A DNA stretch of 64,000 nt from assembly GCF_042693015.1 (NCBI RefSeq), contig NZ_CP170544.1, positions 3,534,001 through 3,598,000 of the forward strand, read 5' to 3'. Within the stretch, counting starts at the first letter, position 1, and each line of letters opens with the position of its first letter. A model generated the notes under the pieces. The model was not told where the DNA came from. It was given only the letters and a program-made list of their open reading frames with translations, and did not search any database. Position numbers and translations under genes: made by a program. Shown here in pieces: positions 42,045-51,219 of the stretch. Source of the stretch: Sphingomonas_E sp042693015. Its GTDB lineage: Bacteria; Pseudomonadota; Alphaproteobacteria; Sphingomonadales; Sphingomonadaceae.

Positions 42045-43556
42045 ATGACGGTGCACAAGTGCCACCTGCCCGGCTTCGCAGCGCTCTCGGCGGCGTGGCT
42101 GTCCGTGCAGCCCGCATTCGCGGCGCCTCCCGCATCGGCGATCGTCCACGACGTCGTCTATATCGGCGCGCGGGCGATAGATCCGGAGACCGGGCTCGAT
42201 GCCGTTCGCAACATTGCGGTCGATGCCGACCGGATAACCACCATCACCGCCGATCCGGTCAAGGGGCGGCGGATGATCGATGCGCGCGGGCTGATCGCCG
42301 CGCCCGGCTTCATCGATCTGCATTCGCACGCCACCAATGCGGAAGCGGCTGGCTATCAGGCGAAGGACGGCGTCACCACGCGGCTGGAACTGGAGATCGG
42401 CGCCTATCCCGTCAGGCGCTGGTACGAGGTGCGGCAGGGCCGCGAACTCCTGAACTACGGCACCAGCGTCGGACACACGCCGATCCGCTATTTCCTGCAG
42501 AAGGGCGGCGGTGCAGCGGGACTTGAAGCCCTCGGCAGAAGGGAAGCCTTCTTCTCTGGACCGGAGATCGACCGACCCATTCCCGACGCCGCTTATGGTC
42601 AATTGGCACCGCTGCTGCAGGAAGGGCTGCGCGAGGGCGCGATCGGAATCGGCAGCGGCACGCAATATGCGCCCGGCATCACCTACAAGGAGATGCTGGA
42701 CGTTACCCGGGTTGCCGGCAAGGCGCACACCTGCGTCTTCACGCATGTCCGCTACGGCAGCCTGGTCGAACCGGACAGCACGTTGGAATCGGTGCAGGAA
42801 AGCATCGCCAATGCCGCAGCGACCGGCGCCTGTGTCCATGTCGTCCACATCAACAGCATGGCGATGTCGGATGCGCCGCTGATGGTGGACCTGATGCGCG
42901 GGGCGCGCGACCGTGGTGTCGACGTTTCGACCGAGATCTACCCGTGGGGCGGGTCAGTGGATTCGATCCGCAGCGTCATCTTCGATCCCGGCTGGGAGAA
43001 ACGCTGGGGCGTCACCGTCGGCGACCTGCAGTCCCGCAGTACCGGCAAGCGGCTGACCCAGGCGGAGTTCGATGCGCTGCGCGGCGGCACGGCTGACGAC
43101 GGCGTCATCATGCACATGAACAGCGAGGCGACGATCACAGCCCTGCTGCGCGATCCGATGGTGATGGTCGCGAGCGACGGCGGCGATATCGCCGGCCCCA
43201 ACAGCCATCCGCGCTCCGCCGGCACCTTCGCCCGCATACTCGGCCATTATGTGCGCGAGACAGGCGTGTTGGCCTGGAGCGAAGCGATCCGCCGGATGGC
43301 GCTGATGCCGGCGCAGCGGTTGGAGGCCTTCGTGCCTGCGATGCGTCGCAAGGGCAGGCTTCAGGCCGGTGCGGATGCGGATATCGTGCTGTTCGATCCG
43401 GACAAGGTTGGCGCGCGGGCGGCGTATGGCGATGCGGCGCGCTATTCCGAAGGATTCAACTACGTGATGGTGAATGGCGTGCTGGTCGTCGATCAGGGGA
43501 AACTCGTACCCGATGTACGGCCTGGCCGGCCGATCCGTTCGGAGATCAAGCCGTGA
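42045..43556 (+). CDS. Exported amidohydrolase, N-acyl-D-amino-acid deacylase-like
   Basis: 503-residue metal-dependent amidohydrolase. Signal peptide MTVHKCHLPGFAALSAAWLS ending at AFA. Metal motif FIDLHSHATN, further His in CVFTHVRYGS and VHVVHINSMAMSD, and an Asp in MVASDGGDIAGPN near the end; order fits D-aminoacylase / N-acyl-D-glutamate deacylase. Expected reaction: hydrolysis of an N-acyl-D-amino acid, here in the periplasm. ATG 42045 with GGGAGAG upstream (GTG 42030 alternative would precede the signal peptide). Coupled to the next gene by ATGA-type overlap. Confidence 0.82.
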   Translation: MTVHKCHLPGFAALSAAWLSVQPAFAAPPASAIVHDVVYIGARAIDPETGLDAVRNIAVDADRITTITADPVKGRRMIDARGLIAAPGFIDLHSHATNAEAAGYQAKDGVTTRLELEIGAYPVRRWYEVRQGRELLNYGTSVGHTPIRYFLQKGGGAAGLEALGRREAFFSGPEIDRPIPDAAYGQLAPLLQEGLREGAIGIGSGTQYAPGITYKEMLDVTRVAGKAHTCVFTHVRYGSLVEPDSTLESVQESIANAAATGACVHVVHINSMAMSDAPLMVDLMRGARDRGVDVSTEIYPWGGSVDSIRSVIFDPGWEKRWGVTVGDLQSRSTGKRLTQAEFDALRGGTADDGVIMHMNSEATITALLRDPMVMVASDGGDIAGPNSHPRSAGTFARILGHYVRETGVLAWSEAIRRMALMPAQRLEAFVPAMRRKGRLQAGADADIVLFDPDKVGARAAYGDAARYSEGFNYVMVNGVLVVDQGKLVPDVRPGRPIRSEIKP

Positions 43557-44587
43557 GTGACGCGCCCCTGACCGTGGTGCTCGATCTACCGCGCCCCTAT
43601 CTTCTCTTCGTCGGCGATGCCGACGACACCACCTTCCTGAAGACGGGACTGGGCCTACGCGACTGGGCGCCGGACCTGTGCGTGGCGGAACATAAATGCG
43701 ACGGCGCCCGTGCGACGCTGGGGCTGCCGCTTATGGACCCACGACAGGCCTATGCCGCCGGCGCGCGCTCAGTGGTGATTGCGGCGGCCTCGATCGGTGG
43801 CAGGATCCGGCCGGCGTGGATTCCGTGCCTCGTCGAAGCGCTGGAGGCGGGCCTGGATATCATCAGCGGCGCGCATGACCGGCTTTCCGCCGATCCGCGT
43901 CTGAGGTCGGCCGCCGACGCGCTTGGCCGGCGCCTGATCGACGTGCGTACTCCACCCCCAGGTCTGCCAATCGCCACCGGACGTCGCCGATCGGGCAAGC
44001 GGCTGCTGACGGTCGGCACCGATTGCGCGCTGGGCAAGAAATATACCGCGCTCGCCCTCACTGGCGCGTTCCGGGCGCGCGGGCTTGCCGTGGATTTCCG
44101 GGCGACAGGGCAGACGGGCATCATGATCGCAGGATCAGGCATTCCGATCGACTCCGTTGTCAGCGACTTCGTCGCGGGTGCGGCGGAGGCGCTGAGCCCG
44201 GACGCCGCTCCCAACCATTGGGACGTGATCGAGGGACAGGGATCGGTCTTCCATCCGTCCTATGCCGGCGTGTCGCTGGGGCTGATGCACGGATCGCAGC
44301 CCGACATGCTGGTGCTCTGCCACGCTCATGGGCGCGAGCTTATCGTCGGCTTGGATGGTTATCCTCTGCCGTCGATCGAGGAAGCCGTGGCGCTATCGCT
44401 CAGGCTTGCGCGACTGACGAACCCGGACGTGCGTTGTGCCGGCGTTTCACTCAACACCGCAGGGCTGTCCGATGAGGATGCCACCGCACTGATTGCCCGT
44501 CGCATCGATGAATGGGGATTGCCGGTCGCCGATCCGATGCGCCCCAGCCCGCATTTCGATCGGCTGGTGGAGGCCTGTATCGGCTGA
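43553..44587 (+). CDS. dgcN: DUF1611 protein, DgcN-like
   Basis: 344-residue protein of the DUF1611 family, which includes DgcN, an N-acetyltransferase acting on D-glutamate. P-loop-like nucleotide site TVGTDCALGKKYTALALTGA, nearby RATGQTGIMIAGSGIPIDSV, then WDVIEGQGSVFHPSYAGVSL and the His-rich LCHAHGRELIVGLDGYPLPS. In known systems DgcN works with the racemase DgcA; a DgcA-like enzyme lies in the divergent operon. Start GTG overlaps the previous stop; the next gene starts inside its stop. No signal peptide, so cytoplasmic. Confidence 0.78.
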   Translation: MSDAPLTVVLDLPRPYLLFVGDADDTTFLKTGLGLRDWAPDLCVAEHKCDGARATLGLPLMDPRQAYAAGARSVVIAAASIGGRIRPAWIPCLVEALEAGLDIISGAHDRLSADPRLRSAADALGRRLIDVRTPPPGLPIATGRRRSGKRLLTVGTDCALGKKYTALALTGAFRARGLAVDFRATGQTGIMIAGSGIPIDSVVSDFVAGAAEALSPDAAPNHWDVIEGQGSVFHPSYAGVSLGLMHGSQPDMLVLCHAHGRELIVGLDGYPLPSIEEAVALSLRLARLTNPDVRCAGVSLNTAGLSDEDATALIARRIDEWGLPVADPMRPSPHFDRLVEACIG

Positions 44588-46209
44588 TGCGCACCCTTCT
44601 CGCCTTCTTGCTGGTGCTGGGTTTCGGCACCGATGCAGTGCACGCCGCCGAACCAGCGCGCTTCGAGGCCGCGCTCGCCGATGTTCGCGCAATGGTGGAA
44701 GCGGTGCCGGACGAGTGGGGGCTGGTGGTCGCCGTCACCGATCGCGACCGGATGCGCATGGTGGCAACACATGGCTATGCCGATATCGATCGGCGCCTGC
44801 CCGTCACTGCCGACACCCGCTTTGCGATCGGATCCATATCCAAGTCGTTTACGGCCATCGCCCTGATGCAGATGACGGATGAGGGGCGGTTCGATCCCTC
44901 GGCGCCGATCGCGCATTATCTGCTCGGTTTCCGGCCGCGATCGGCCTTTCCGTCGATCACCGGTCATGCGCTCCTGACGCACACGTCGGGCCTGCCCAAT
45001 TATCTGCATCATCTGGCATCAATGCGCTTCCTGATCGCGGCGCTGAACGATTGCGAGCTGCGTTATCCGCCGGGCGAGCATTTCTGGTATTCGAATGCCG
45101 GGTATCAACTCCTTGGCTATGCCGCCGAGCGGATTGATGGTCAGCCCTTTCCGGTTATCCTGCAACGACGGGTGCTGGACAGGCTGGGCATGGCTGCCAC
45201 CAGCCCCCAGATTGACGATCGGCTGATCGGCCATATCGCGAGAAGCTATGTCCGGGCACCCGATGGCAGTCGTCGCGATGCGCCGTGGTTTTCCTATCTC
45301 TCGGCGGACGGCGGCATCGTCTCCACGGCGGCGGACATGGGGAGCTATGCGCGGATGCTGCTCGGCCGGGGTGAGACGCCCTCCGGCCGACTGATCTCGG
45401 CGCGGGCGTTCGACCGGTTCTCGACGCCGGTTCTTGACGATTACGGCTATGGCGTGGATGTGCTCGATAGTGGTCGGGTGCTCGCGCACAGCGGATCGAT
45501 CGCGGGATTTCAAGCCTATCTGAACGCAGATCTCGCCAATCGCTTCGCCGTGATTTTCCTCGGCAACGGGCCGATCGACCGGACCTTGCGCGACCGCATC
45601 ATTGCGCGCTTGACCGAGGGTGCGAGCGGCCAACCGCGCAAAAGCCGGGAAACGGCACCACGCCCGTTCGCACCGGCCACGAGTTTCGCAGGGCGTTTCG
45701 CAGGCGGCGAGAGCAAGGAACTCGTGTTCGAGACCGGTCCGGGCGGTGGGCTGGTCCTTCGCGAAGGAGGTGCTTCGCTACCATTGACCCGTTTGGCGAG
45801 GGATCTCTGGGGCGCCTATCTGGCGACAAGCGGCCCGCGCACCTTCCACTTCTTTCGTGATGCTGCGGGAACGGTGACAGACGTTTCCGAAGGCATATCG
45901 AGCTTCGTCAAGGACGGTACCCACGTCGCTCGCGAGCCCGAAAGCTGGCGGCCGCTGACCGGCCGTTACATGGCCCATGGCGAGGAAGGTCCCGGCGTGC
46001 GGATCTTCGTGCGCAACGGGCAGCTGATGATGATCTATGCGGATTCGAACGCGCCGCCGACGGCGCTGGTGGAGGACAAGCCAGGCCGGTTCCGCTTTGC
46101 CGAACCGGCTTTCGCGCCGGAATGGCTCAGCGTCGACACCATGATCGACGGGCAGGCCCAGCGGCTGATGCTGAGCGGCGTGCCGCTGTACCGGATCGAT
46201 CTGCCTTGA
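44587..46209 (+). CDS. Exported serine hydrolase, beta-lactamase/S12 family
   Basis: 540-residue class-C-beta-lactamase-like (peptidase S12) enzyme. Signal peptide MRTLLAFLLVLGFGTDAVHA. Catalytic SxxK in IGSISKSFTAIA, Tyr-x-Asn in WYSNAGYQLLGY and His-x-Gly in LAHSGSIAGF. An extra C-terminal beta domain (about residues 370-540) follows. The family includes D,D-peptidases, D-aminopeptidases, esterases and enzymes that open D-residue peptides. TGATG overlap with the upstream gene. The D-amino-acid context favours a D-stereospecific peptidase role, which is inference. Confidence 0.87.
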   Translation: MRTLLAFLLVLGFGTDAVHAAEPARFEAALADVRAMVEAVPDEWGLVVAVTDRDRMRMVATHGYADIDRRLPVTADTRFAIGSISKSFTAIALMQMTDEGRFDPSAPIAHYLLGFRPRSAFPSITGHALLTHTSGLPNYLHHLASMRFLIAALNDCELRYPPGEHFWYSNAGYQLLGYAAERIDGQPFPVILQRRVLDRLGMAATSPQIDDRLIGHIARSYVRAPDGSRRDAPWFSYLSADGGIVSTAADMGSYARMLLGRGETPSGRLISARAFDRFSTPVLDDYGYGVDVLDSGRVLAHSGSIAGFQAYLNADLANRFAVIFLGNGPIDRTLRDRIIARLTEGASGQPRKSRETAPRPFAPATSFAGRFAGGESKELVFETGPGGGLVLREGGASLPLTRLARDLWGAYLATSGPRTFHFFRDAAGTVTDVSEGISSFVKDGTHVAREPESWRPLTGRYMAHGEEGPGVRIFVRNGQLMMIYADSNAPPTALVEDKPGRFRFAEPAFAPEWLSVDTMIDGQAQRLMLSGVPLYRIDLP

Positions 46210-47543
46210 AGTGGGCGTGGTTCGCGCCGCTGGCCGCAAGCCTGCTTGCCACGCCGGCGCTGGCTCAGCGGGCTTCGGCCTCGGATGCGAATGCCTTCAT
46301 CGAATGGGCGCGCGAACATGCCGTGCCGTTGCCCGAGTGCAGCCCGCAATCGGCGTCGAATGCCCTTCAGGCCACTGGCGCTATCGTAGGCAACGCTCGT
46401 GTCGTCGCGCTGGGCGAGCCGGCACACGGCGCGCATGAGCCGCTCGCCTTTCGTAACTGCCTGTTCCGCTATCTGGTCGAACATCACGGCTTCACCGCGA
46501 TCGCGATCGAATCCGGCCTCAACGAATCCCGCCGGCTGCAGGATTATCTGTCAGGTGGTGCCGGCGATGCCCGCCAGCTTGCTCGCGAAGGCTTGAGTTG
46601 GGGCTTCTGGCGGTTCGGCGAGAATGTCGAGCTGATCGAGTGGATCCACGTCTACAATGCCGATCCCAGGCATGAGCGGAAGATCCACCTCTATGGTATC
46701 GATATGAGCGGTGGAGAGCGCAGCGGCGAATGGCGCAATGCGCGGGTCACGCTGGACGACAGTATCGCCTATCTCATGCGTGTAGCGCCGCAGCTCTCCG
46801 CGAGCAGTGTCGAGGCGATCAAGCCTTTTGTCGGTCGGTTCACCCAGCCCGGTTATACGGCTCTCCCAGCAGCAGAGCAGGTGAGGCTGCAATCTGCCAT
46901 CCTCAATTTGACACGCTTCTTCGACCGCGAAAAGGCCGGCCTCGTGGCCGCATCGTCAGAAAGAGATTGGGCTTGGGCAAGGCGTAATCTGGTGCTCGCG
47001 CGACAGCTCGAGGCCATGTTCCGCGTGTCGCGCGTGCCATCAACCGGCGATGACCTGCAGCCCGACGATTACAAAGCCGATGCCGTGCGCGACACGGCGA
47101 TGGCGGACAATCTCGAATGGGTACTGGAACAGGAAGGCAAAACTGGGCGCGTGCTGCTGTTCGCCCATAACGGGCATATCGTGAATGCACCCACTAGGGG
47201 GGGCATTTGGTCGATCTATCGCCACCCACCAAAATCAATGGGCCAGCATCTGCGCGTGAGCCTGAAGCAGAGCATAATGATCCTCGGCACCTCAGCCGGG
47301 CGCAATGGCCCGGGGCTTCCGCCTGATGATAGAGAGGCCGGAACTGTCGACCGGGCGCTCGAAGCAACCGGGATCGAGCACTTCCTGCTCGACCTCCGGG
47401 CCGGAACCGAGAGTTCCGCAGCAGGGTGGATCGAGCAAGAGCAGACTTTACGTTCAAATTTCACAAGCGAGAATATTATTGTTCCGGAATCCGCGATTGA
47501 CGCAGTCGTCTTCTTCGAGCGCCTGAACGCTACCCGACAGTGA
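46206..47543 (+). CDS. Erythromycin-esterase-family protein, exported
   Basis: 445-residue member of the erythromycin esterase (EreA/EreB, PF05139) family, whose known members hydrolyse macrolactone esters. Signal peptide begins KWAWFAPLAASLLATPALAQ, which is why I use TTG 46206, overlapping the previous stop. Family elements: ALGEPAHGAHEPLAFRN with the conserved Glu/His, AIAIESGLNESRRLQDYL, and the late His motif LFAHNGHIVN. Whether it is an antibiotic-resistance protein is doubtful; most environmental members have unknown substrates. Last gene of the tight receptor-deacylase-DgcN-S12 operon. Confidence 0.86.
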   Translation: MKWAWFAPLAASLLATPALAQRASASDANAFIEWAREHAVPLPECSPQSASNALQATGAIVGNARVVALGEPAHGAHEPLAFRNCLFRYLVEHHGFTAIAIESGLNESRRLQDYLSGGAGDARQLAREGLSWGFWRFGENVELIEWIHVYNADPRHERKIHLYGIDMSGGERSGEWRNARVTLDDSIAYLMRVAPQLSASSVEAIKPFVGRFTQPGYTALPAAEQVRLQSAILNLTRFFDREKAGLVAASSERDWAWARRNLVLARQLEAMFRVSRVPSTGDDLQPDDYKADAVRDTAMADNLEWVLEQEGKTGRVLLFAHNGHIVNAPTRGGIWSIYRHPPKSMGQHLRVSLKQSIMILGTSAGRNGPGLPPDDREAGTVDRALEATGIEHFLLDLRAGTESSAAGWIEQEQTLRSNFTSENIIVPESAIDAVVFFERLNATRQ

Positions 47544-47728
47544 CCCGGAGACGATAAAGCCTCCGTTCTGTCGGCGAAGCAGGACGGTGAGCGTGTAAGG
47601 GAAATCCCTGCCCGATCTCAGTGACACGCCCGATTGAAGCATGACTGCAGCCCGATAGGAGTGAAGAAACGGATCCGCCTGTCATCTTACGGTTCCGAAC
47701 TCTCCTTGTACGGATCGGAGCGCCAGTG

Positions 47729-49009
47729 ATGACCACCGTCGAACGCCAGCCCACGCAGTCGGTGGCTGCCCGGCTCAGTGATCAGGACATCAGCGACGCC
47801 TGGATCTACCTGCTCGGCCGCCTCCTGATCACCCGCCAGCAACAGGTAGATTTCGACGAGGAAGGCTTTGTCTGGAACGAGCTGCTCCATCGCAAACCCG
47901 GCCAGGTCGATTGGCCCAACCCTAATCTCGACGTCGCTTATTCCGAGGCGTGGGTGGCGATCGACGCGCACAGTTTCCTGCTGGTTACGGTGCCCGTCAT
48001 CGAGGGCCGCTATTATGTCGTCGAATTTCTGAACGGCTGGGGCGAGACCGTCGCCAATATCAACGAGCGCGTTTATCCCGATCACCCGAACGGCCTGTTC
48101 GCGGTTTGCCTCGAGGGCAGCAATGTCGAGATTCCTATCGGCGCGCAGCGCGTAGATGTGCCTGTAAAAGTCTCACGCGTGCTTCTCCGGGTGGAGCTCG
48201 GTGCCAATTGGGATGAGGCCATCGCGCTCCAGCACCAGTTCAAGTTCAGGATCCATGGTAATCCCGAACTGCCGGCCATCCCGCGAACGGTGATCTTCGA
48301 CATGGCAGCGCTCCCCGGCGTCGAGGCGTTCGATTCCGCCGCGCTCGCGCTCGATACCGAACGAGATCTGAGCCCCGGTATGGAAACGCTCCAGGCCAAT
48401 AGCCGGGCGATCGCCGCCGCTATCGAAGATCCGGTCGAGCGCGAACGGATCGACCGGATCGTTCGGCAAAAAGCACACCGGGATTTCGCCGCTGCTGCCC
48501 CCTATATCGGCCGTGGATCAATCCGGAACGGTTGGGCCCGTCCAGCATGTTGCGGCCATTGGGGTGATGACTGGTTGACGCGCACCACCGTCAATTATGG
48601 TGGCATCTGGGCCAACGTGTTTGAGGAAGTGCTCTATTATCGCGGCGCGCTGGATAGCGACGGCAAGGATCTGGAGGCCGACGGAACCTACACGCTCACC
48701 TTCCCCGCCGACGATTTGCCGTCGAAATATGCCAAATATTTCTGGTCGGTGATCGCGGTCGATCGGCTTCACCGCCGCGTTCTGCCCAACCCGCTTGATC
48801 GCTTTCTTCTGAACAAGGAGTCGAAGCTGACCTATTCGGACGACGGCTCCCTGACCCTCTATTTTGCGCCCGACCAGCCGACCGTCGCACCACAAGGCAA
48901 CTGGCTCCCCACCAAAGGCAAACCCTGGAGCCTCACCTTCCGTTTCTATGGCCCCCGCGGGGGTGTCGCGGATGGCAGCTATTTTCCGCCGTCGCTGATC
49001 AAGCGCTGA
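47729..49009 (+). CDS. DUF1254/DUF1214 protein
   Basis: 426-residue protein with a DUF1254 domain followed by DUF1214. N-terminal: DAWIYLLGRLLITRQQQVDF, VDWPNPNLDVAYSEAWVAID; C-terminal: TYTLTFPADDLPSKYAKYFW, SVIAVDRLHRRVLPNPLDRF, LTLYFAPDQP, the DUF1214 pattern. ATG 47729 with GGAG about eight bases before. No signal peptide although most relatives are exported. 186 bases separate it from the operon above, so it may have its own promoter. Biochemical role unknown. Confidence 0.88.
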   Translation: MTTVERQPTQSVAARLSDQDISDAWIYLLGRLLITRQQQVDFDEEGFVWNELLHRKPGQVDWPNPNLDVAYSEAWVAIDAHSFLLVTVPVIEGRYYVVEFLNGWGETVANINERVYPDHPNGLFAVCLEGSNVEIPIGAQRVDVPVKVSRVLLRVELGANWDEAIALQHQFKFRIHGNPELPAIPRTVIFDMAALPGVEAFDSAALALDTERDLSPGMETLQANSRAIAAAIEDPVERERIDRIVRQKAHRDFAAAAPYIGRGSIRNGWARPACCGHWGDDWLTRTTVNYGGIWANVFEEVLYYRGALDSDGKDLEADGTYTLTFPADDLPSKYAKYFWSVIAVDRLHRRVLPNPLDRFLLNKESKLTYSDDGSLTLYFAPDQPTVAPQGNWLPTKGKPWSLTFRFYGPRGGVADGSYFPPSLIKR

Positions 49010-49246
49010 GGAATGTCGCAGCACTTGTCGGCACGTGGGCTGTAAGGAATCAGGCATGAACAGTGGACGGGTTTCGGGGAGCCCGCCAGACGGTGTGGAT
49101 ACCGTTATGTGGGCGGCAGCAGTCGATGTGTTTGATCCACATTCTTGCGAATCGGCCGCAGACCGCGTTAGTTTTTCGACGTGGGGATCGGTGGGAGTGC
49201 CGTGACCAGGACGGCGCTCCTGCCATTTGGAATGATGGAGGTAGCG

Positions 49247-49414
49247 ATGTTCGATGACCGCGCATATCTGGAGCGCCGTCTTCGTGAAGAACAGGCCGCA
49301 GTCGAGGCGTCCACATGCCTCGAAGCGCGCGAGATCCACCGGCAGCTCGCTCGGCAATTTGAACGGAAAATTCAAGCGATAGAAGAGGGGCGGGTTCTAT
49401 CGGTGCCCGCGTGA
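49247..49414 (+). CDS. Mini helical protein, paralog C (55 aa)
   Basis: Starts MFDDRAYLERRLREEQAAVE and continues ASTCLEAREIHRQLARQFER, with the same two-helix core as paralogs at 7741, 24996 and 63393. GGAGG five bases before the ATG. Followed ten bases later by a strong terminator. Acidic/basic alternation suggests a coiled or hairpin pair. Function unknown. Confidence 0.65.
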   Translation: MFDDRAYLERRLREEQAAVEASTCLEAREIHRQLARQFERKIQAIEEGRVLSVPA

Positions 49415-49423
49415 CAGCCTGAC

Positions 49424-49468
49424 GCCGGCCATGAGTTACCCCCCCTCTCATGGCCGGCTCCCTTTTTT
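49424..49468 (+). terminator. Rho-independent terminator
   Basis: GCCGGCCATGAG (49424-49435) pairs perfectly with CTCATGGCCGGC (49447-49458), 11-base loop, followed by TCCC and six Ts (49463-49468). The best terminator in the window; ends the mini-gene transcript. Confidence 0.9.
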
Positions 49469-49836
49469 GCGATCAACGGGCGATCACACCCGCTCCATGA
49501 CACACCGCTATCGCGCGGAGGTGGGTAGTGGGCCGCCCAGATTGAAGCGGTCGAACGATGCCGGCGGCTGTGACTCATGAAATCGCGAAGCTGCATCATC
49601 GGCACCTGCGATTCAGCGATTCCGCCCGACGTGGGTCGCTCAATGTCGATCACGAGCAGAAGAACAATGCCGAACAGGATCCGGCATGAACAGAGGGCGG
49701 GTTTCGGGGAGACCGCGAGATGGCGTGGACGACTGCTATGTCGGCGGCTGCCGCCGCTATCGCTCCCTTTATGCTCGGGTCTCGAGGTGTTCGTGGTAAA
49801 CATCAAGAATCGGATGCGATTTTGGCCGCAGGGACG
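49469..49836. other. 370-bp interval with a short repeat
   Basis: No gene. Includes 49683-49730, which repeats 49053-49100 (GGCATGAACAG... and GGGTTTCGGGGAG). A plus frame at 49720-49944 has GGGGAG before its ATG but overlaps the DUF6894 gene, so it is not called. Confidence 0.4.
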
Positions 49837-50139
49837 TCAGCAGAGCCGATCTGCTTGCCTGTGAGCCCGGGGCGACTCAGTGCACCCCGGCTGTGCCCGC
49901 ACGTTGTCAATGTGGATCGAGCAGGCGAAAGTCAGGCTGAGTAATCTTTCCCCACTGACATTTTCCACGTCCAGCCGCCCCCAATAATCAGTCTCGCCAT
50001 TCTGGACAGCTTCGGCGACGAGCGCACTCGCTCCCGCGACGGCTTCCTTTTCGACGGCAGCAAGGTCGGCGCGATCGAGCCCTTCCGTGTCGGGGATGAC
50101 TTCATCCCCTTCCGTGAGGTGGAAGAAGAACATGGCCAT
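49837..50139 (-). CDS. DUF6894-like small protein (100 aa)
   Basis: Short cytosolic protein of the kind often annotated DUF6894. It begins MAMFFFHLTEGDEVIPDTEG and has the usual strand, acidic turn and helix (ADLAAVEKEAVAGASALVAE), then GRLDVENVSGERLLSLTFAC. ATG 50139 with GAGGAG upstream; a second ATG two codons later is possible. The last 25 residues after LTFACSIHI lack the family pattern and may be a tail. Function unknown. Confidence 0.6.
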   Translation of the reverse strand: MAMFFFHLTEGDEVIPDTEGLDRADLAAVEKEAVAGASALVAEAVQNGETDYWGRLDVENVSGERLLSLTFACSIHIDNVRAQPGCTESPRAHRQADRLC

Positions 50140-50568
50140 TGGACATAGCTCCTCGATGCGCCGCGGAGCGTAGCAGAAATCCACGCGCACCGCCAGCAAC
50201 CTGCATCAAGATCATTGTCTGAAGTTAATATCGAAAGTTCATTTAACCGAGGCGCGTTTTTACGCTCGTGGATACCTGACCGTCGCGCATGCTTGGGTTC
50301 CCCCGGCTGGAGCACGGAGCGCTCTACCCTCGTGGAGATCAGACGTCGGGGAAATATCTCAACGATAACGACGATCCGTTCCAGCCTCATCCGACTGGCC
50401 CCGGACGCGCATGGTCAGGAGGCAACGCTGCGGGTAGCGGGACCGGCAAGGTCCCTCGCCCCGCCGTCCGGAAACGGGAGGTGGTGAAATACCTCCTGCA
50501 GCACGCAAACAGATATGAATGCCTCAACGCATTGGGATAAGCATGGGCAGCCGCCAGACTAGCCAGCT
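50140..50568. other. 430-bp interval, no recognised gene
   Basis: Short frames only. It lies between two minus-strand genes and probably holds promoters. Confidence 0.35.
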
Positions 50569-51219
50569 TCAGGCCTCGACGATGTTGTTGCGCAGAGCGT
50601 AGCGAACCAGCTCCGCGGTCGTCCTCAAGTGAAGCTTGTGCATTGCAGCGGCACGGTGCGTTTCCACCGTCTTCGTGCTGATGTCGAGTTTGCGGGCGAT
50701 CTGTTTGTTGATCTGGCCTTCGGCAATGAGCTGAACGATCTCGCGTTCGCGAGAAGTCAGGACCTTGAGCCCCGTGGGTGACGTCTTGCCGTTGAGATAA
50801 TGTTTGAGAAGCGCCTCCGAACCCTTGCCTGAAAAATAGGGGAGTCCCTCGGCAAGAGCCGCGATGGCGGCTTTCAGGTGCGTTTCAGGATCCGACTTCA
50901 GCACATATCCACGCGCACCCGCACGCAGCAAATCGGCCAGGATCTCCTCCCGATCATGCATGGTATATATCAGGATCTGAATACCGGCGATTTCGCGAAT
51001 CAGGGCGCGCGTCAGGTCGAGCCCGTTCAGCAATGACAGGGAGTAATCGACGATCGCAATGTCGGGCCGCTTCGCCCGCGCCAGCTCCAGCGCCTCCCTG
51101 CCATCGGCGGCCTCGGCAACAACGCGCCCGTGCGGGTTGTCGACCAGCAAATCGCTCAGGCCACGCCGCATGGCGCCGTGATCATCCGCGATCAGGATCT
51201 TGAGGAGTTTCCTATTCAT
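50569..51219 (-). CDS. NarL/FixJ-family response regulator (orphan)
   Basis: 216-residue regulator with receiver (IADDHG, phosphoacceptor Asp58 in IAIVDYSLSLL, ILIYTMHDREE, YVLKSD) and LuxR-type helix-turn-helix (LTSREREIVQLIAEGQINKQ, KTVETHRAAAMHKL). Close relative of the regulator at 8311-8955, also without a kinase beside it. Starts near the divergent small gene region. Targets unknown. Confidence 0.86.
   Translation of the reverse strand: MNRKLLKILIADDHGAMRRGLSDLLVDNPHGRVVAEAADGREALELARAKRPDIAIVDYSLSLLNGLDLTRALIREIAGIQILIYTMHDREEILADLLRAGARGYVLKSDPETHLKAAIAALAEGLPYFSGKGSEALLKHYLNGKTSPTGLKVLTSREREIVQLIAEGQINKQIARKLDISTKTVETHRAAAMHKLHLRTTAELVRYALRNNIVEA

Noticed and set aside
49720..49944. 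Plus-strand frame starting MAWTTAMSAAAAAIAPFMLG
   Set aside because: It has a ribosome-site-like GGGGAG but overlaps the DUF6894 gene by about 100 bases and the second half has no protein character.
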